Shown here: positions 41,113 through 51,650 of the stretch, piece by piece
Layout of the letters: every line of letters begins with the position of its first letter
Numbering within the stretch: position 1 is the first letter of the stretch
Assembly: GCA_047692235.1 (NCBI GenBank)
Contig: JBLLJR010000004.1
Location: 100,907 to 164,906, forward strand
DNA: 64,000 bases
Reading direction: 5' to 3'
DNA from: JBLLJR01 sp047692235
GTDB lineage: Bacteria; Pseudomonadota; Gammaproteobacteria; Enterobacterales; Enterobacteriaceae
The notes under the pieces: generated by a model
Told to the model about the DNA's origin: nothing
Database searches by the model: none
The model's input: only the letters and a program-made list of their open reading frames with translations
Translations under genes and position numbers: made by a program

Positions 41113-42816
41113 TTAAATTTTTTTATTTTTTGTAAAACAGTTTTTACTAAAATATTTCATATTCATAGTTTTATTTAATATTTTTGTTTTAGATAAATAT
41201 AATAATAAATCTTTATTAATCACTCCTTTTATTAATTCAACAGTAGAATAATAATTAAATAATTTTATATTTCCAATAAGATTGCTTTTAATTTTACCTT
41301 CATTAATTATTGTGCCAACTATATGGCGTACTTCTATGCCATCATTTTTACCTATATCAATACTATATTTATCCATTGCATCTAGATGAGACCTAAAACG
41401 TTTTTTATTTAATAATTTTTTATATTTTGATTTATTATTTTTATCTTTAAAAATATGTTTTTTTCTTACATTATATTTGTAATCTATTATATTATTTTTT
41501 TTAATAATTAACTTACGAGAACCTTGTGCAATTTTTAATAAAATTGATGATAATGTTTCTAATTTAATATTTTGAGATATAATTAAATCATTTATTAATT
41601 TTTTATATTTATTTAAATCATTATCATTTAAATGACTGTTTATTTTTATACAAAATTTTTCAATACGACGTTTACTTAAATTTTCTGAATTAGGTAAATA
41701 TACTTCTTTTATTTTTATTTTCATCATACGTTCAATATTACGTAGTAATCTTTTATCTCTATATTCTACAAATAATAACGCTTTACCAGTTCTTCCAGCT
41801 CTACCAGTTCTACCTATACGATGCTGATAAGACTCATAATCCCTTGGTATATCATAGTTTATAACTAAATTTATTCTATCTACATCTAATCCTCTTGCAG
41901 CAACATCAGTGGCAATTAAAATATCTAAATTTCCATTTTTTAAACGATCTAATGTTTTTTCTCTTAATGATTGTTGCATATCTCCATTCAAAGCTGCACT
42001 TTTATATCCACTATTTTCTAAAGATTCAGATACTTCAACTGTAGCTATTTTTGTTCTTACAAAAATAAGAGCTGCACTAAAATTTTCATATTCCAAAAAT
42101 CTAATTAAAGCTTCGCTTTTGCTAATACGACGACTTATTATCCAATAACTTTGATGAATATCAGGGCGAGTATAAGTATCACATTGGATTCTTATTTCTT
42201 TAGGTTTTTTCATAAACCTACGTGTAATTCTTTTAATTACTTCAGGCATTGTAGCAGAAAATAAAGCTGTTTGATGTTTTTCTGGAATTTTAGATAAAAT
42301 ACTTTCTACATCTTCTATAAATCCCATTTTTAACATTTCATCTGCTTCATCTAATACTAAACCTATTAGTTTAGATAAATTTAATGTTTTTCTTTTTAAA
42401 TGATCTAACAATCTACCTGGAGTGCCTACTATTACTTGAGGTCCTAATTTTAATCCTCTTAACTGTATATCATAACGTTGTCCACCATATAAAGCTAATA
42501 TATTAATACCTTTTATGTATTTAGTAAAATCTACACATGCTTTTTTTATTTGTATAGTTAATTCACGTGTCGGTGTTAAAATCAATATTTGGGGATAATT
42601 AATATTTTTTTTTATATGACTTAAAAAAGGTAATGCAAAAGCTGCAGTTTTTCCACTACCTGTTTGAGCTATACCTAATACATCTTTTCCTGATAGTAAA
42701 TAAGGTATACATTTTAATTGAATAGGAGATGGTTTATTATAACCTAGTGCATTAATAGCTTTTACAAAATTAGATTTTAAACCTAAATTAATAAAGTGAT
42801 TTTCTGATGTAGACAT
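41113..42816 (-). CDS. deaD: DEAD-box RNA helicase DeaD/CsdA
   Basis: RNA helicase that assists ribosome assembly and mRNA turnover, especially in the cold. The 567-residue protein (E. coli 629) has the Q motif, AQTGSGKTAAF near residue 50, PTRELTIQI, LDEADEMLKMGF, SATMP, and HRIGRTGRAGRTG. The C-terminal RNA-binding domain is present but shortened and lysine-rich. It follows pnp; nlpI, between them in E. coli, is missing, leaving a 291-bp spacer without a clear remnant. Confidence 0.95.
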   Translation of the reverse strand: MSTSENHFINLGLKSNFVKAINALGYNKPSPIQLKCIPYLLSGKDVLGIAQTGSGKTAAFALPFLSHIKKNINYPQILILTPTRELTIQIKKACVDFTKYIKGINILALYGGQRYDIQLRGLKLGPQVIVGTPGRLLDHLKRKTLNLSKLIGLVLDEADEMLKMGFIEDVESILSKIPEKHQTALFSATMPEVIKRITRRFMKKPKEIRIQCDTYTRPDIHQSYWIISRRISKSEALIRFLEYENFSAALIFVRTKIATVEVSESLENSGYKSAALNGDMQQSLREKTLDRLKNGNLDILIATDVAARGLDVDRINLVINYDIPRDYESYQHRIGRTGRAGRTGKALLFVEYRDKRLLRNIERMMKIKIKEVYLPNSENLSKRRIEKFCIKINSHLNDNDLNKYKKLINDLIISQNIKLETLSSILLKIAQGSRKLIIKKNNIIDYKYNVRKKHIFKDKNNKSKYKKLLNKKRFRSHLDAMDKYSIDIGKNDGIEVRHIVGTIINEGKIKSNLIGNIKLFNYYSTVELIKGVINKDLLLYLSKTKILNKTMNMKYFSKNCFTKNKKI

Positions 42817-43107
42817 ATTATTTATATGTGCCTCATTATTTATTTAAATAGTGAAAGTCTACATCAATCTTATAATCATTAAAATTTAAATTAATTTAAT
42901 GTACAAAAGTTTTAAAATCTTAAATATTTAACAATATTAAATTATTTATTTAGTGAATTTAACATTTTAAATTTTATTAATTAACTATTATGGACTTGAT
43001 TTAGACTAATAAAAATTTATATTGTTTATGTTGATAACACTATTATGTAATTTAATAATAATTAAATAATAGTTTTTTATTTAATTAAATTTAAAATACA
43101 AAATATA

Positions 43108-45201
43108 TTATAACTTGTAATCAATATCTTTCATACTCAATCTAATTCTACCTTTATGATCTATTTCAATAACTTTAACTTGTATGGTTTGACCTACTGT
43201 TAAATAATTAGATATTTTTTCTATTCTTTTTTCAGTAATCTGTGATATATGTAATAATCCTTCTTTTAATGCAAGAATTGTTACAAAAGCTCCAAAATCA
43301 ACAATTTTTTTAACTTTTCCCTCGTAAATACCTCCAACTTTAATATCAGTAGTTATTTCTTTAATTTTATTAATAGCTTTATTAATGTTATTACAATTAA
43401 TTGATGCTATTGTTATAATACCATCATTTTCAATGTCTATAGTTGTATTAGTTGATTCTGTTAATGATCTAATAATTGAACCACCTTTCCCAATGATATC
43501 TTTAATTTTATCTGGATTTATTTTTAATTTATGAATACGTGGAGCAAATTTTGAAATATTTTTTCTATGAGATTTAATATTATTTTCCATTATATCAATA
43601 ATATATTTAATAGAAAACATAGCTTTATTTAAAGAAACTTCAATTATGTTTTTATTAATTCCTGAAATTTTAATATCCATTTGTAAAGCTGTAATACCTT
43701 CTCTAGAACCTATAACTTTGAAATCCATATCACCAATATAATCTTCATCCCCTAAAATATCAGATAATACTACAAAATTATCATTTTCTTTAATTAATCC
43801 CATTGCTATTCCAGCAATCGATGATTTAATTGGAACACCAGCATCCATTAAAGCTAATGAAGCTCCGCATACTGAAGCCATAGATGAAGATCCATTAGAT
43901 TCTGTAATTTCAGATACTACGCGTATTGTATATGGAAATTTATTAATATCAGGCATTACAGATATTAATCCACGTTTTGCTAAATTACCATGACCAATTT
44001 CACGTCTTTTAGGAACACCAATTATACCAATTTCACCTACACAATAAGGAGGAAAATTATAATGTAATAGAAATTTATTAACTTTTTCATTTATTAATTC
44101 ATCAACATTTTGCGCATCTCTATTTGTTCCTAATGTTACTGTTACTAAAGCTTGAGTATCTCCTCTAGTAAATAATGCAGATCCATGAGTTCTAGGTAAA
44201 ATATTAGTTTTGATATCTATATCTCTAATTTCATCTTTTGAACGACTATCAATACGACAATTTTTTTTTAATATTTTATTACGTACTATTGTTATTTTAA
44301 AATCATTAAGTATATTTTCAATAGTACTATCTTCAATATTTTCATATTGATCTTTTATTAACTCTTCATTTACATAAGATTTAATTGATTCAAACATATC
44401 CAATCTTTCTATTTTATTAGAAATTGAACATGCATTTTTTAATTTAGAATATGACAAAGTATATATTTTGGATTTTAAATTACTATCTATACAATATGTT
44501 TTATAATTAAAATTTTTTTTACCTACTTTAGTAACAAATTTATTAATATTATTGATAAGTATTTTTTGTTGTTCATGGCCATACATGATACCTTCTAAAA
44601 TTTTCTCTTTCTTTAAAATTTTAGAAGATGATTCTACCATAGTAATTTCATCTATTGTACTTGATATAACTAAATCTAAACTTGTTTTATGCATATCCTT
44701 TATAGAGGGATTTAAAATATATACATCATCTATTAAACCAACACGAGCTATTCCTATAGGTCCATTGAATGGCACGCCTGATAAACTAATGGCTGCTGAT
44801 GATCCAATTATTGAGATTAAGTCTGGATTAATATTTGGATTTGCAGATAAAACTGTAATAATTATTTGTATATCATTAAAAAAATTTTTATCAAAAATAG
44901 GTCTTAAAGATCTATCTATCAATCTCGATATTAACATTTCATTTTCATTAGGACGACCTTCTCTTCTAAAAAAACCACCTGGAAATTTGCCTACTGCATA
45001 GGCTCTTTCTTGATAATTTACAGTTAAAGGAAAGAAACCTTGTTTATTATTCAGTTGTTTAGATACAACAACGGATACTAAAACAGTAGTGTCATCCATA
45101 CTAGCTAATACCGCAGATGTAGATTGGCGAGCTATTAAACCAGTTTCTAATTTAATGTTATATTTACCGTATTTAAATTCACTAACAAACGAATTTAACA
45201 A
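43108..45201 (-). CDS. pnp: Polyribonucleotide nucleotidyltransferase (PNPase)
   Basis: Phosphorolytic 3'-5' exoribonuclease of mRNA decay. The 697-residue protein (E. coli 711) has two RNase PH-like cores (FPLTVNYQERAYAVGKFPGG and TRGDTQALVTVTLG), the catalytic DILGDEDYIGDMDFKV, a KH domain (IIGKGGSIIRSL, about residue 560) and a C-terminal S1 domain (GKVKKIVDFGAFVTIL). It follows rpsO by 87 bp in the nusA-to-pnp operon. In E. coli pnp is autoregulated through a leader hairpin cut by RNase III; none is obvious here. Confidence 0.97.
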   Translation of the reverse strand: MLNSFVSEFKYGKYNIKLETGLIARQSTSAVLASMDDTTVLVSVVVSKQLNNKQGFFPLTVNYQERAYAVGKFPGGFFRREGRPNENEMLISRLIDRSLRPIFDKNFFNDIQIIITVLSANPNINPDLISIIGSSAAISLSGVPFNGPIGIARVGLIDDVYILNPSIKDMHKTSLDLVISSTIDEITMVESSSKILKKEKILEGIMYGHEQQKILINNINKFVTKVGKKNFNYKTYCIDSNLKSKIYTLSYSKLKNACSISNKIERLDMFESIKSYVNEELIKDQYENIEDSTIENILNDFKITIVRNKILKKNCRIDSRSKDEIRDIDIKTNILPRTHGSALFTRGDTQALVTVTLGTNRDAQNVDELINEKVNKFLLHYNFPPYCVGEIGIIGVPKRREIGHGNLAKRGLISVMPDINKFPYTIRVVSEITESNGSSSMASVCGASLALMDAGVPIKSSIAGIAMGLIKENDNFVVLSDILGDEDYIGDMDFKVIGSREGITALQMDIKISGINKNIIEVSLNKAMFSIKYIIDIMENNIKSHRKNISKFAPRIHKLKINPDKIKDIIGKGGSIIRSLTESTNTTIDIENDGIITIASINCNNINKAINKIKEITTDIKVGGIYEGKVKKIVDFGAFVTILALKEGLLHISQITEKRIEKISNYLTVGQTIQVKVIEIDHKGRIRLSMKDIDYKL

Positions 45202-45288
45202 ATTAGTTCCTTTTTAAAATTTTAAAAAAAATTTGTATATCTTGGTCAATTAAAAACAACTTTTTTTATTAAAAAAAAAATTTAAATT

Positions 45289-45558
45289 TTATTTACGTAA
45301 ATCAAGTTTTTTTATTATTGATAAATAACGAGATAATTTTTTTCTTTTTAAATAATCTAATAATTTTCTACGATTAGATACCATTTTTAACAAACCACGT
45401 CTACTATGACAATCTTTTTTATGTATTAAGAAATGCTTTTGTAAAGCATTTATATTTTTAGTTAGTAATGCTATTTGTACTTCAGTTGATCCAGTATTAA
45501 TATAACTTTTACTAAAATCATAAATTATATTTTTTTTTATTGTAACATCTAATGACAT
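45289..45558 (-). CDS. rpsO: 30S ribosomal protein S15
   Basis: Binds the 16S central domain early in assembly. The 89-residue protein equals the E. coli length and contains NTGSTEVQIALLTKNINAL and HKKDCHSRRGLLKMVSNRRKLLDYL, the S15 signature. A GGAG site precedes the ATG. It lies between truB and pnp, as in E. coli. Confidence 0.97.
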   Translation of the reverse strand: MSLDVTIKKNIIYDFSKSYINTGSTEVQIALLTKNINALQKHFLIHKKDCHSRRGLLKMVSNRRKLLDYLKRKKLSRYLSIIKKLDLRK

Positions 45559-45638
45559 TAACAGCTCCTATTATATATAATATATAATCATACTTAACTG
45601 TATTATAACTTTGTTTTTTACAATATACAATATTAAAA

Positions 45639-46562
45639 TTAAAAATGTGTATAAAAAAATATATTTTTAGGTATTAATTTACCGCATAATAAAAGCTCAC
45701 CAATACCAAAAAATTTTTTTTCTTTACCTTCAGTCAATCTAAATAAACCACTTTGTTTTTTATATTTATTAATATTAATAATTTGTCCAAATTTAATTTT
45801 TTTTGATATTTCATAATTTAAATTTATTTGAGGCATAAAATTCATTGATTTATCTATTGGTAATAATACTTTATTAATTTCTTTTGTGAATAAATTAACA
45901 TTATTAGATATTTTATCTAAAAATCGTAATGTAATCATATTTTTTTCATTAAAATTATCTATTTTTATCCTTCTTAATGTCATGATATGTGCGCCGCAAT
46001 TTAATTTTTCACCCAAATCATCTATTATAGATCTAATATATGTGCCTTTAGAACAATATATTTCTAATTCAATTATTTTTTTACTATAAAAAAGTAATTT
46101 AATTGAATATACATGAATTTTACGAGGTTTACGTTTTAATATAATATTTTTTCTGGCATACTCATAAAGATGCTTACCTTTATACTTAATTGATGAAAAC
46201 ATAGGTGGAATTTGATAAATTTCACCTTTAAAAATATTTAATGCATTTTTTATATTAGATTTCATAATTAACACTGGTCGAATACTAATAATATCTCCTT
46301 CAGCATCTCCAGTAATAGTACGTTCACCTAATTTTGCTATAACTTTATATTTCTTATTAAAATTTAAAAAATATTTAGCACATTTAGTTGCTTGACCCAA
46401 GCACATAGGTAACATGCCAGTAGATAAAACATCCAATGTACCAGTATGCCCTATTTTTTTTATATAAAGCAATTTCTTTATTTTTTGTAAAAATAAATTT
46501 GATGATATACCATATGGTTTATCTAATAGTAAAATGCCATTTATTTTATTAAAAACGTTCAT
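45639..46562 (-). CDS. truB: tRNA pseudouridine(55) synthase
   Basis: Makes pseudouridine 55 in the T loop of tRNAs. The 307-residue protein (E. coli 314) has LLDKPYGISSN, IGHTGTLDVLSTGMLP with the catalytic aspartate near residue 47, YKVIAKLGERTITGDAEG, and the GTYIRSIIDDLGEKL motif. A C-terminal PUA-like segment follows. It lies between rbfA (37 bp) and rpsO. Confidence 0.97.
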   Translation of the reverse strand: MNVFNKINGILLLDKPYGISSNLFLQKIKKLLYIKKIGHTGTLDVLSTGMLPMCLGQATKCAKYFLNFNKKYKVIAKLGERTITGDAEGDIISIRPVLIMKSNIKNALNIFKGEIYQIPPMFSSIKYKGKHLYEYARKNIILKRKPRKIHVYSIKLLFYSKKIIELEIYCSKGTYIRSIIDDLGEKLNCGAHIMTLRRIKIDNFNEKNMITLRFLDKISNNVNLFTKEINKVLLPIDKSMNFMPQINLNYEISKKIKFGQIININKYKKQSGLFRLTEGKEKKFFGIGELLLCGKLIPKNIFFYTHF

Positions 46563-46599
46563 ATTTAATTTAAATTTATATAATCTAGTTATAGTTACA

Positions 46600-46956
46600 C
46601 TATTTACTATTTTTAATAACTTTTAAAAGTAAATTTGATATTTTCCAACCTTGTTGAATTGAATCATCATATATAAATGTAAGTTTTGGAATTTTACGTA
46701 ATTTTAATTTCATAGATAATAATTTACGAATGAATTTTGACATATTTTTTAAAAAAAATATATTATTTTTTATTTCTTCATTACTATCATATAAAAAAGT
46801 TACAAATATTTTGGCATAAGAAAAATCATTTGATAATTTAATGCCAGATATTGTAAACATTTTAGTTTGTGGAGTATTAATTTTACTTTGTAAAATTATA
46901 GAAATTTCTTTTCTAAGAAGACTAGAAATTTTATTTATTCTATTAAATTTTTGCAC
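46600..46956 (-). CDS. rbfA: Ribosome-binding factor A
   Basis: Late 30S maturation factor that acts on the 5' end of 16S rRNA. The 118-residue KH-like protein (E. coli 133) begins with FNRINKISSLLRKEISIIL and contains SNDFSYAKIFVTFL, LKLRKIPKLTFIYDDS. The C-terminal tail is shorter than in E. coli. It lies between infB and truB. Confidence 0.95.
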   Translation of the reverse strand: MQKFNRINKISSLLRKEISIILQSKINTPQTKMFTISGIKLSNDFSYAKIFVTFLYDSNEEIKNNIFFLKNMSKFIRKLLSMKLKLRKIPKLTFIYDDSIQQGWKISNLLLKVIKNSK

Positions 46957-46992
46957 ATTTAGAATCCTGAACTTAATTATTTATTTTATAGT

Positions 46993-49446
46993 TTAGTTAT
47001 TTTTAACTAATTCAAAAGATTTAATAATATCTCCTTTATAAATATTTACAAAATAATTTATACAAATACCACACTCCATTCCGTTTCTTACTTCATTAAC
47101 ATTATCTTTAAAACGTCTAATTGAATTAATTATACCTTCGTAAATCATTTTATTTTTATGAAAAATTTTAATTTTCCCATTACGTTTTAATATTCCTGAT
47201 AATACCATACAACCAAGTATTAATTTAGATTTTTTAGCATGAAATATATTACGTATTTCTGCTTTTCCAATCTTTACTAATTTGCATATTGATGTTAATT
47301 TTGATTTAATTAATTTTTTAATTTCACTGATAATATCATATATTACATAACAATATTTGACTTTTAAATTTTCTGATTTTATTAATTTATTAGCAGCAAT
47401 ATCAGATTTTATATTAAATCCTAACATAATTGAGTTAGATGCTAAAGCTAAAGCTGCATCTGTACCATTAATATTACCAACACCAGAAAATATAATTTTA
47501 ATATCTACATTATCATTTTTCAAATTGTTTATAGACATCAATATAGCTTCTAAAGATCCTTGACAATCGGATTTCAATATTATATTGATAATTTTATTAT
47601 CTTCTCTTTTAGAAATATTATTAAATATATTATCTAACTTTAACGTATTAATATTAAGTTTATTTTCACGTAGTTCAATTTGGCGTTTTAATGATATTTC
47701 TCTTGCTTTTTTCTCATTATTTATAACTGAAATTTTATCTCCCGCAATAGGCATACCAGATAAACCAAATATTTCTACTGGTAAAGATGGTTCAGCATGT
47801 TTCAAAATACATCTAAATTCATTTCTTATTACTTTAATACGACCATATTCAGCACCACATACTACTATATCTCCTTTATTTAAAATTCCTGATTTAATTA
47901 AAATTGTAGCTACTGGTCCTAATCCTTTATCCATATAAGATTCTATAACATATCCACTAGCCATTCCATTATATTGCGTTTTTAATTCTAAAATTTCCGC
48001 TTGTAATAATATAGCTTCTAAAAGATCATCAATACCAATATTAGATTTAGCAGAAACATATACAAATTGATTACTACCTCCCCAATCTTCTGCAATAATG
48101 TCATATTTAGCTAATTCACTTTTAATGATGTCCTTATTAAAAGATAACTTATCAATTTTATTAACTACAACAATTATAGGAACTTTAGAAAGTTTAGCAT
48201 AATTAACTGATTCTATTGTTTGAGGCATAACACCATCATCAGCAGCTATTACTAATACTATTATATCAGTAATTTGTACGCTACGTAATCTCATTGAAGT
48301 AAAAGCTAGATGACCAGGTGTATCTAAAAAAGTAATATTTCCATTTTTTGTTTTCACATGGTATGCACCTATTCTTTGTGTAATACCTCCTGATTCACTA
48401 TAAGATAATTTAGTAGATTTTATACAATCTAAAATTGATGTTTTACCATGATCTACATGCCCCATTATTGTAACTATTGGAGCCCTTATTCTTATATCAT
48501 CATTATTATTTACATTAATATTACTCATTATAGATGATTCTAACTCTTTTGATGTTTTTAATATAGATTTATATCCAAATTTTTTTATTACTAATTTAGC
48601 TATTTTATAATCAATATTTTTATTTTTATTTATTGTAATTCCTAAATTTTTAATTATATTAATAATTTGTAAAGGTTTTACTGATATTTTATTAGATAAT
48701 TCTGATATATCAATATTTTCTCCTAGTACAATATTATTTTTTATGGTTTTTGTATTATTATTGATATTTTTATGTATATTAATATTTTTATTTGTATCCG
48801 GTCTCAATATACTACTATTATTTAACATAGGTTTTTTTATTTTTTTGGAATTCAAATAATTTTTATCAATTTCATTTTTTAAATATGTTGATTCTAAGTT
48901 ATTATATTTAAAATTTTTTTTATCTATATTTTTTTTTATATTATTATGTAATTTTTTATAATTAATAAAATCTTCTTCATTTTTATTTGTTATTTTTATA
49001 TGTTTATCTTTTGTTTTATAATGACTGAATTTGTTATATTTAAATTTCATATGTTTATTCAAATAACTTTTCTTATAACCTGAAGAAATGCTACTATCTA
49101 AATTAGTAATATCACTTTTATTTTTTGTATTATATTTTGTTATTTTTTTTATATTAACAAAAGTTGGAACATAATTTATTGTTTTTTTAATTACTAGTTT
49201 TATTGGTTTATTTTTTTTCCCAATATTATAAATCTTATATGGATTAACAATTCTTCGATGAAAAGTTATTTTTTTATTTTTTTTAAAAATTTCATAATTT
49301 AAATAATTTAACAAATTTTCTTTATCTTGTTGAGTAATAATATCATTTGCATTTTTAAAAATATTTATATATTTAAATTGTTTTATCAAAAAATCAATTG
49401 TAACCTTTAATTTTATAGATATTTCTTTTAAAGTTAAGTTTACCAT
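46993..49446 (-). CDS. infB: Translation initiation factor IF-2
   Basis: GTPase that brings initiator tRNA to the 30S subunit. The 817-residue protein (E. coli 890) has an N-terminal IF2N domain, a long low-complexity lysine/asparagine linker, then the G domain with GHVDHGKTS near residue 330, DTPGHLAF and NKIDK, followed by domains II-IV ending in ECGICINYF. The linker shows strong A/T drift. It starts 10 bp after nusA in the conserved operon. Confidence 0.97.
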   Translation of the reverse strand: MVNLTLKEISIKLKVTIDFLIKQFKYINIFKNANDIITQQDKENLLNYLNYEIFKKNKKITFHRRIVNPYKIYNIGKKNKPIKLVIKKTINYVPTFVNIKKITKYNTKNKSDITNLDSSISSGYKKSYLNKHMKFKYNKFSHYKTKDKHIKITNKNEEDFINYKKLHNNIKKNIDKKNFKYNNLESTYLKNEIDKNYLNSKKIKKPMLNNSSILRPDTNKNINIHKNINNNTKTIKNNIVLGENIDISELSNKISVKPLQIINIIKNLGITINKNKNIDYKIAKLVIKKFGYKSILKTSKELESSIMSNINVNNNDDIRIRAPIVTIMGHVDHGKTSILDCIKSTKLSYSESGGITQRIGAYHVKTKNGNITFLDTPGHLAFTSMRLRSVQITDIIVLVIAADDGVMPQTIESVNYAKLSKVPIIVVVNKIDKLSFNKDIIKSELAKYDIIAEDWGGSNQFVYVSAKSNIGIDDLLEAILLQAEILELKTQYNGMASGYVIESYMDKGLGPVATILIKSGILNKGDIVVCGAEYGRIKVIRNEFRCILKHAEPSLPVEIFGLSGMPIAGDKISVINNEKKAREISLKRQIELRENKLNINTLKLDNIFNNISKREDNKIINIILKSDCQGSLEAILMSINNLKNDNVDIKIIFSGVGNINGTDAALALASNSIMLGFNIKSDIAANKLIKSENLKVKYCYVIYDIISEIKKLIKSKLTSICKLVKIGKAEIRNIFHAKKSKLILGCMVLSGILKRNGKIKIFHKNKMIYEGIINSIRRFKDNVNEVRNGMECGICINYFVNIYKGDIIKSFELVKNN

Positions 49447-49456
49447 ATTATTACCT

Positions 49457-50956
49457 TTATTTATTATTAAACCAACATATATTCCTTGCTGTCATAATGA
49501 GTTCACCAGCTTTTTTCTTGCTTAGTTCTTTAATACATGATAAATCTTCGATACTTTGTTCTGCAAGATTTTCTAAAGTATATATTTTATTATGTACAAG
49601 TTTTAATGCTATATTTTTTGTGATATTAGGCAATACAATTAAAAATTTATTAACATTATCAAATTTGCTTTTATTAATTTCAGAATTAAATTTCTCAATA
49701 ATAATTGATTTTAATAATATATTTTTTGCTTTTTTTATTATAGATTTGGTGATATTTTTATCAATTTCATTAATTTTATATAATTCATTTTCATCTATAT
49801 AAGCTAATGATTCAATTGTAAAAAAACCTCTTTTTATTAAAAGAAAAGCAATATTTTTATTTATATTTAAATTTTTTACAAATAAATTAATAGAATCTTT
49901 TACTTCATTATCATATTTATTTTTTAAATTATCTAAAGTTAATATATTTAATGTCCAGCCAGTAATTTTAGATGCTAATTTTACATTAGAACCACTTTTA
50001 CCAATAGTTTGAGATAAGTTATTTATATCTACTGATATATCTATGTGACGTTTCTCTTCATTTATTACCATTGAAAAAATATTAGATGTAACCATAGAAT
50101 TTACAACAAGTTGAGCTATATTTTCGCTCCATAAAATAATATCAATGCGTTCACCACAAAGTTCATTTGATACTGCTTTTACACGTGATCCACGTACCCC
50201 TATACAAGCGCCAATAGGATCAATTCTTATATCATTTGATAATACTATGACTTTTGATCTCAATCCGGGCTCACGAGCAATAGATTTAATTATAACAACT
50301 TTTTCCTTAATTTCAGGAACTTCTATTTTAAATAATTCTATTAACATTTTAGTTCGAGATCTACTAATAAATAATTTAACTTTTCTAGAGATTAATTTAA
50401 TATCATATAAAATTCCTTTAATATTATCGCCAACATGTAAATTTTCTCTTGGTAACATTTCTTTTTTAATGATAAAAGCTTCAACATTATTACCAAGATC
50501 TATAATAATATTTGATGCACAAATTTCTTTAATAATTCCCGAAATAATTTTTCCTTTATATGGATTAAATTGTTCCATTATCATTTCGCACTCAGCTTCT
50601 CTAACTTTCTGAAAAATTATTTGTTTTGCAGTTTGTGTAGCAATTCTATCGAATTTAATAGATTCAATTTCATCTTCAATATATTCTCCAATTTTTAATT
50701 TAGAATCACTCAGTTTAACTGCTTCTAAAGTTATTTCTTTTTTTGGATATAATACATTACTAACAATTAACCATCGACGAAAAGTGTTAATACACCCAGA
50801 TTGTCTATTAATATTTACACGTACTTCTATATCTTGTTTATATTTTTTTTGAGTAGCTATAGATAATGCTAATTCTAATGCTTTAAAAATTTTTTCTCTA
50901 GATACTAATTTTTCATTAGCAACTTCTTCAACAACAGATAGAATCTTTTTATTCAT
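49457..50956 (-). CDS. nusA: Transcription termination/antitermination factor NusA
   Basis: RNA polymerase-associated factor acting in pausing, termination and rRNA antitermination. The 499-residue protein (E. coli 495) has the N-terminal polymerase-binding domain, an S1 domain (about 135-200), KH domains (VKSIAREPGLRSKVIVLS; DPIGACIGVRGSRVKAV), and two C-terminal acidic/helix-hairpin repeats (IKELSKKKAGELIMTARN). rimP, normally just upstream, is missing; tRNA-Leu and secG lie on its 5' side after a 240-bp spacer. Confidence 0.97.
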   Translation of the reverse strand: MNKKILSVVEEVANEKLVSREKIFKALELALSIATQKKYKQDIEVRVNINRQSGCINTFRRWLIVSNVLYPKKEITLEAVKLSDSKLKIGEYIEDEIESIKFDRIATQTAKQIIFQKVREAECEMIMEQFNPYKGKIISGIIKEICASNIIIDLGNNVEAFIIKKEMLPRENLHVGDNIKGILYDIKLISRKVKLFISRSRTKMLIELFKIEVPEIKEKVVIIKSIAREPGLRSKVIVLSNDIRIDPIGACIGVRGSRVKAVSNELCGERIDIILWSENIAQLVVNSMVTSNIFSMVINEEKRHIDISVDINNLSQTIGKSGSNVKLASKITGWTLNILTLDNLKNKYDNEVKDSINLFVKNLNINKNIAFLLIKRGFFTIESLAYIDENELYKINEIDKNITKSIIKKAKNILLKSIIIEKFNSEINKSKFDNVNKFLIVLPNITKNIALKLVHNKIYTLENLAEQSIEDLSCIKELSKKKAGELIMTARNICWFNNK

Positions 50957-51196
50957 CTTAGTTGCCTCAATAAAACTTTAAAAATATTTAAAAACATAAA
51001 ATATTTTATAAAATAAACATATAATATTTATATATAAATTGAATAATAATCATTATTATATTTAAATATTTCATTTTATATAATTATATATATTATGTTA
51101 AATATAATAAATCTGAAAATTTATTCACAATTTTTATTCAAAAAACTTATATATTATTAATAAAAAAATTATAACTTATAATTTTAATATAATTAA

Positions 51197-51281
51197 TGCC
51201 GAGGAAGGGATTCAAACCCATAAGCTAAATTATAGCACTATCCTCTCAAAATAGCGTGTATATCAATTTCACCACCTCGGC
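51197..51281 (-). tRNA. leuU: tRNA-Leu (anticodon GAG)
   Basis: On the minus strand it begins GCCGAGGTGGTGAAATTG and has a class II variable arm. The anticodon loop TTGAGAG, in a stem of five pairs including one G-T, gives anticodon GAG. It resembles E. coli leuU, which also lies between secG and the nusA operon. A 3' CCA is not encoded. The D-loop reads TTGATATACAC where E. coli has TTGGTAGACAC, a loss of one conserved G. Confidence 0.93.
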
Positions 51282-51324
51282 ATAAAATTTTAAAAAATTA
51301 AAATAAATTATATAAAAATAATTA

Positions 51325-51606
51325 TTAAATTTTAATATTTTTATTTATTAAATCATTTGTTAAGTTATTTTTATTATTTATATATGAATTATGATTTTTA
51401 TGTGTACTGTTTAAATTACATAAAATTATACTAACACTAAAAAATATAACAGATAAAAGTATAATAATTCGATTAATTATCATATAATTATATATATTAT
51501 CTGAAATAGAATAATTAAGATTAGATGAATTTCGTGGTTTAGTTACTATTAAAATAATTAATGAAATAGATATACATAAATATAAAGCTAGTAAAAATTT
51601 ATACAT
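51325..51606 (-). CDS. secG: Preprotein translocase subunit SecG
   Basis: Auxiliary membrane subunit of the SecYEG channel. The 93-residue protein (E. coli 110) has two predicted membrane helices (about residues 3-20 and 44-63) joined by a polar loop, and a polar asparagine/lysine-rich tail. Sequence similarity is weak but position between glmM and tRNA-Leu(GAG), helix layout and the SVIFFSVSIILCNLNS segment (E. coli LATLFFIISLVLGNINS) support it. Confidence 0.87.
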   Translation of the reverse strand: MYKFLLALYLCISISLIILIVTKPRNSSNLNYSISDNIYNYMIINRIIILLSVIFFSVSIILCNLNSTHKNHNSYINNKNNLTNDLINKNIKI

Positions 51607-51650
51607 ATTATATAAAACTCTATTTTAAATAAATTTATATAAATATAAAT

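Noticed and set aside
42817..43107. Possible nlpI remnant between pnp and deaD
   Set aside because: No TPR-like or signal-peptide sequence can be traced in any frame of the 291-bp spacer.
44552..45001. 149-codon open frame opposite pnp, and similar ones opposite carB, infB, nusA, truB and ftsH
   Set aside because: They are antisense shadows of strongly conserved genes, with no ribosome binding site or family match.
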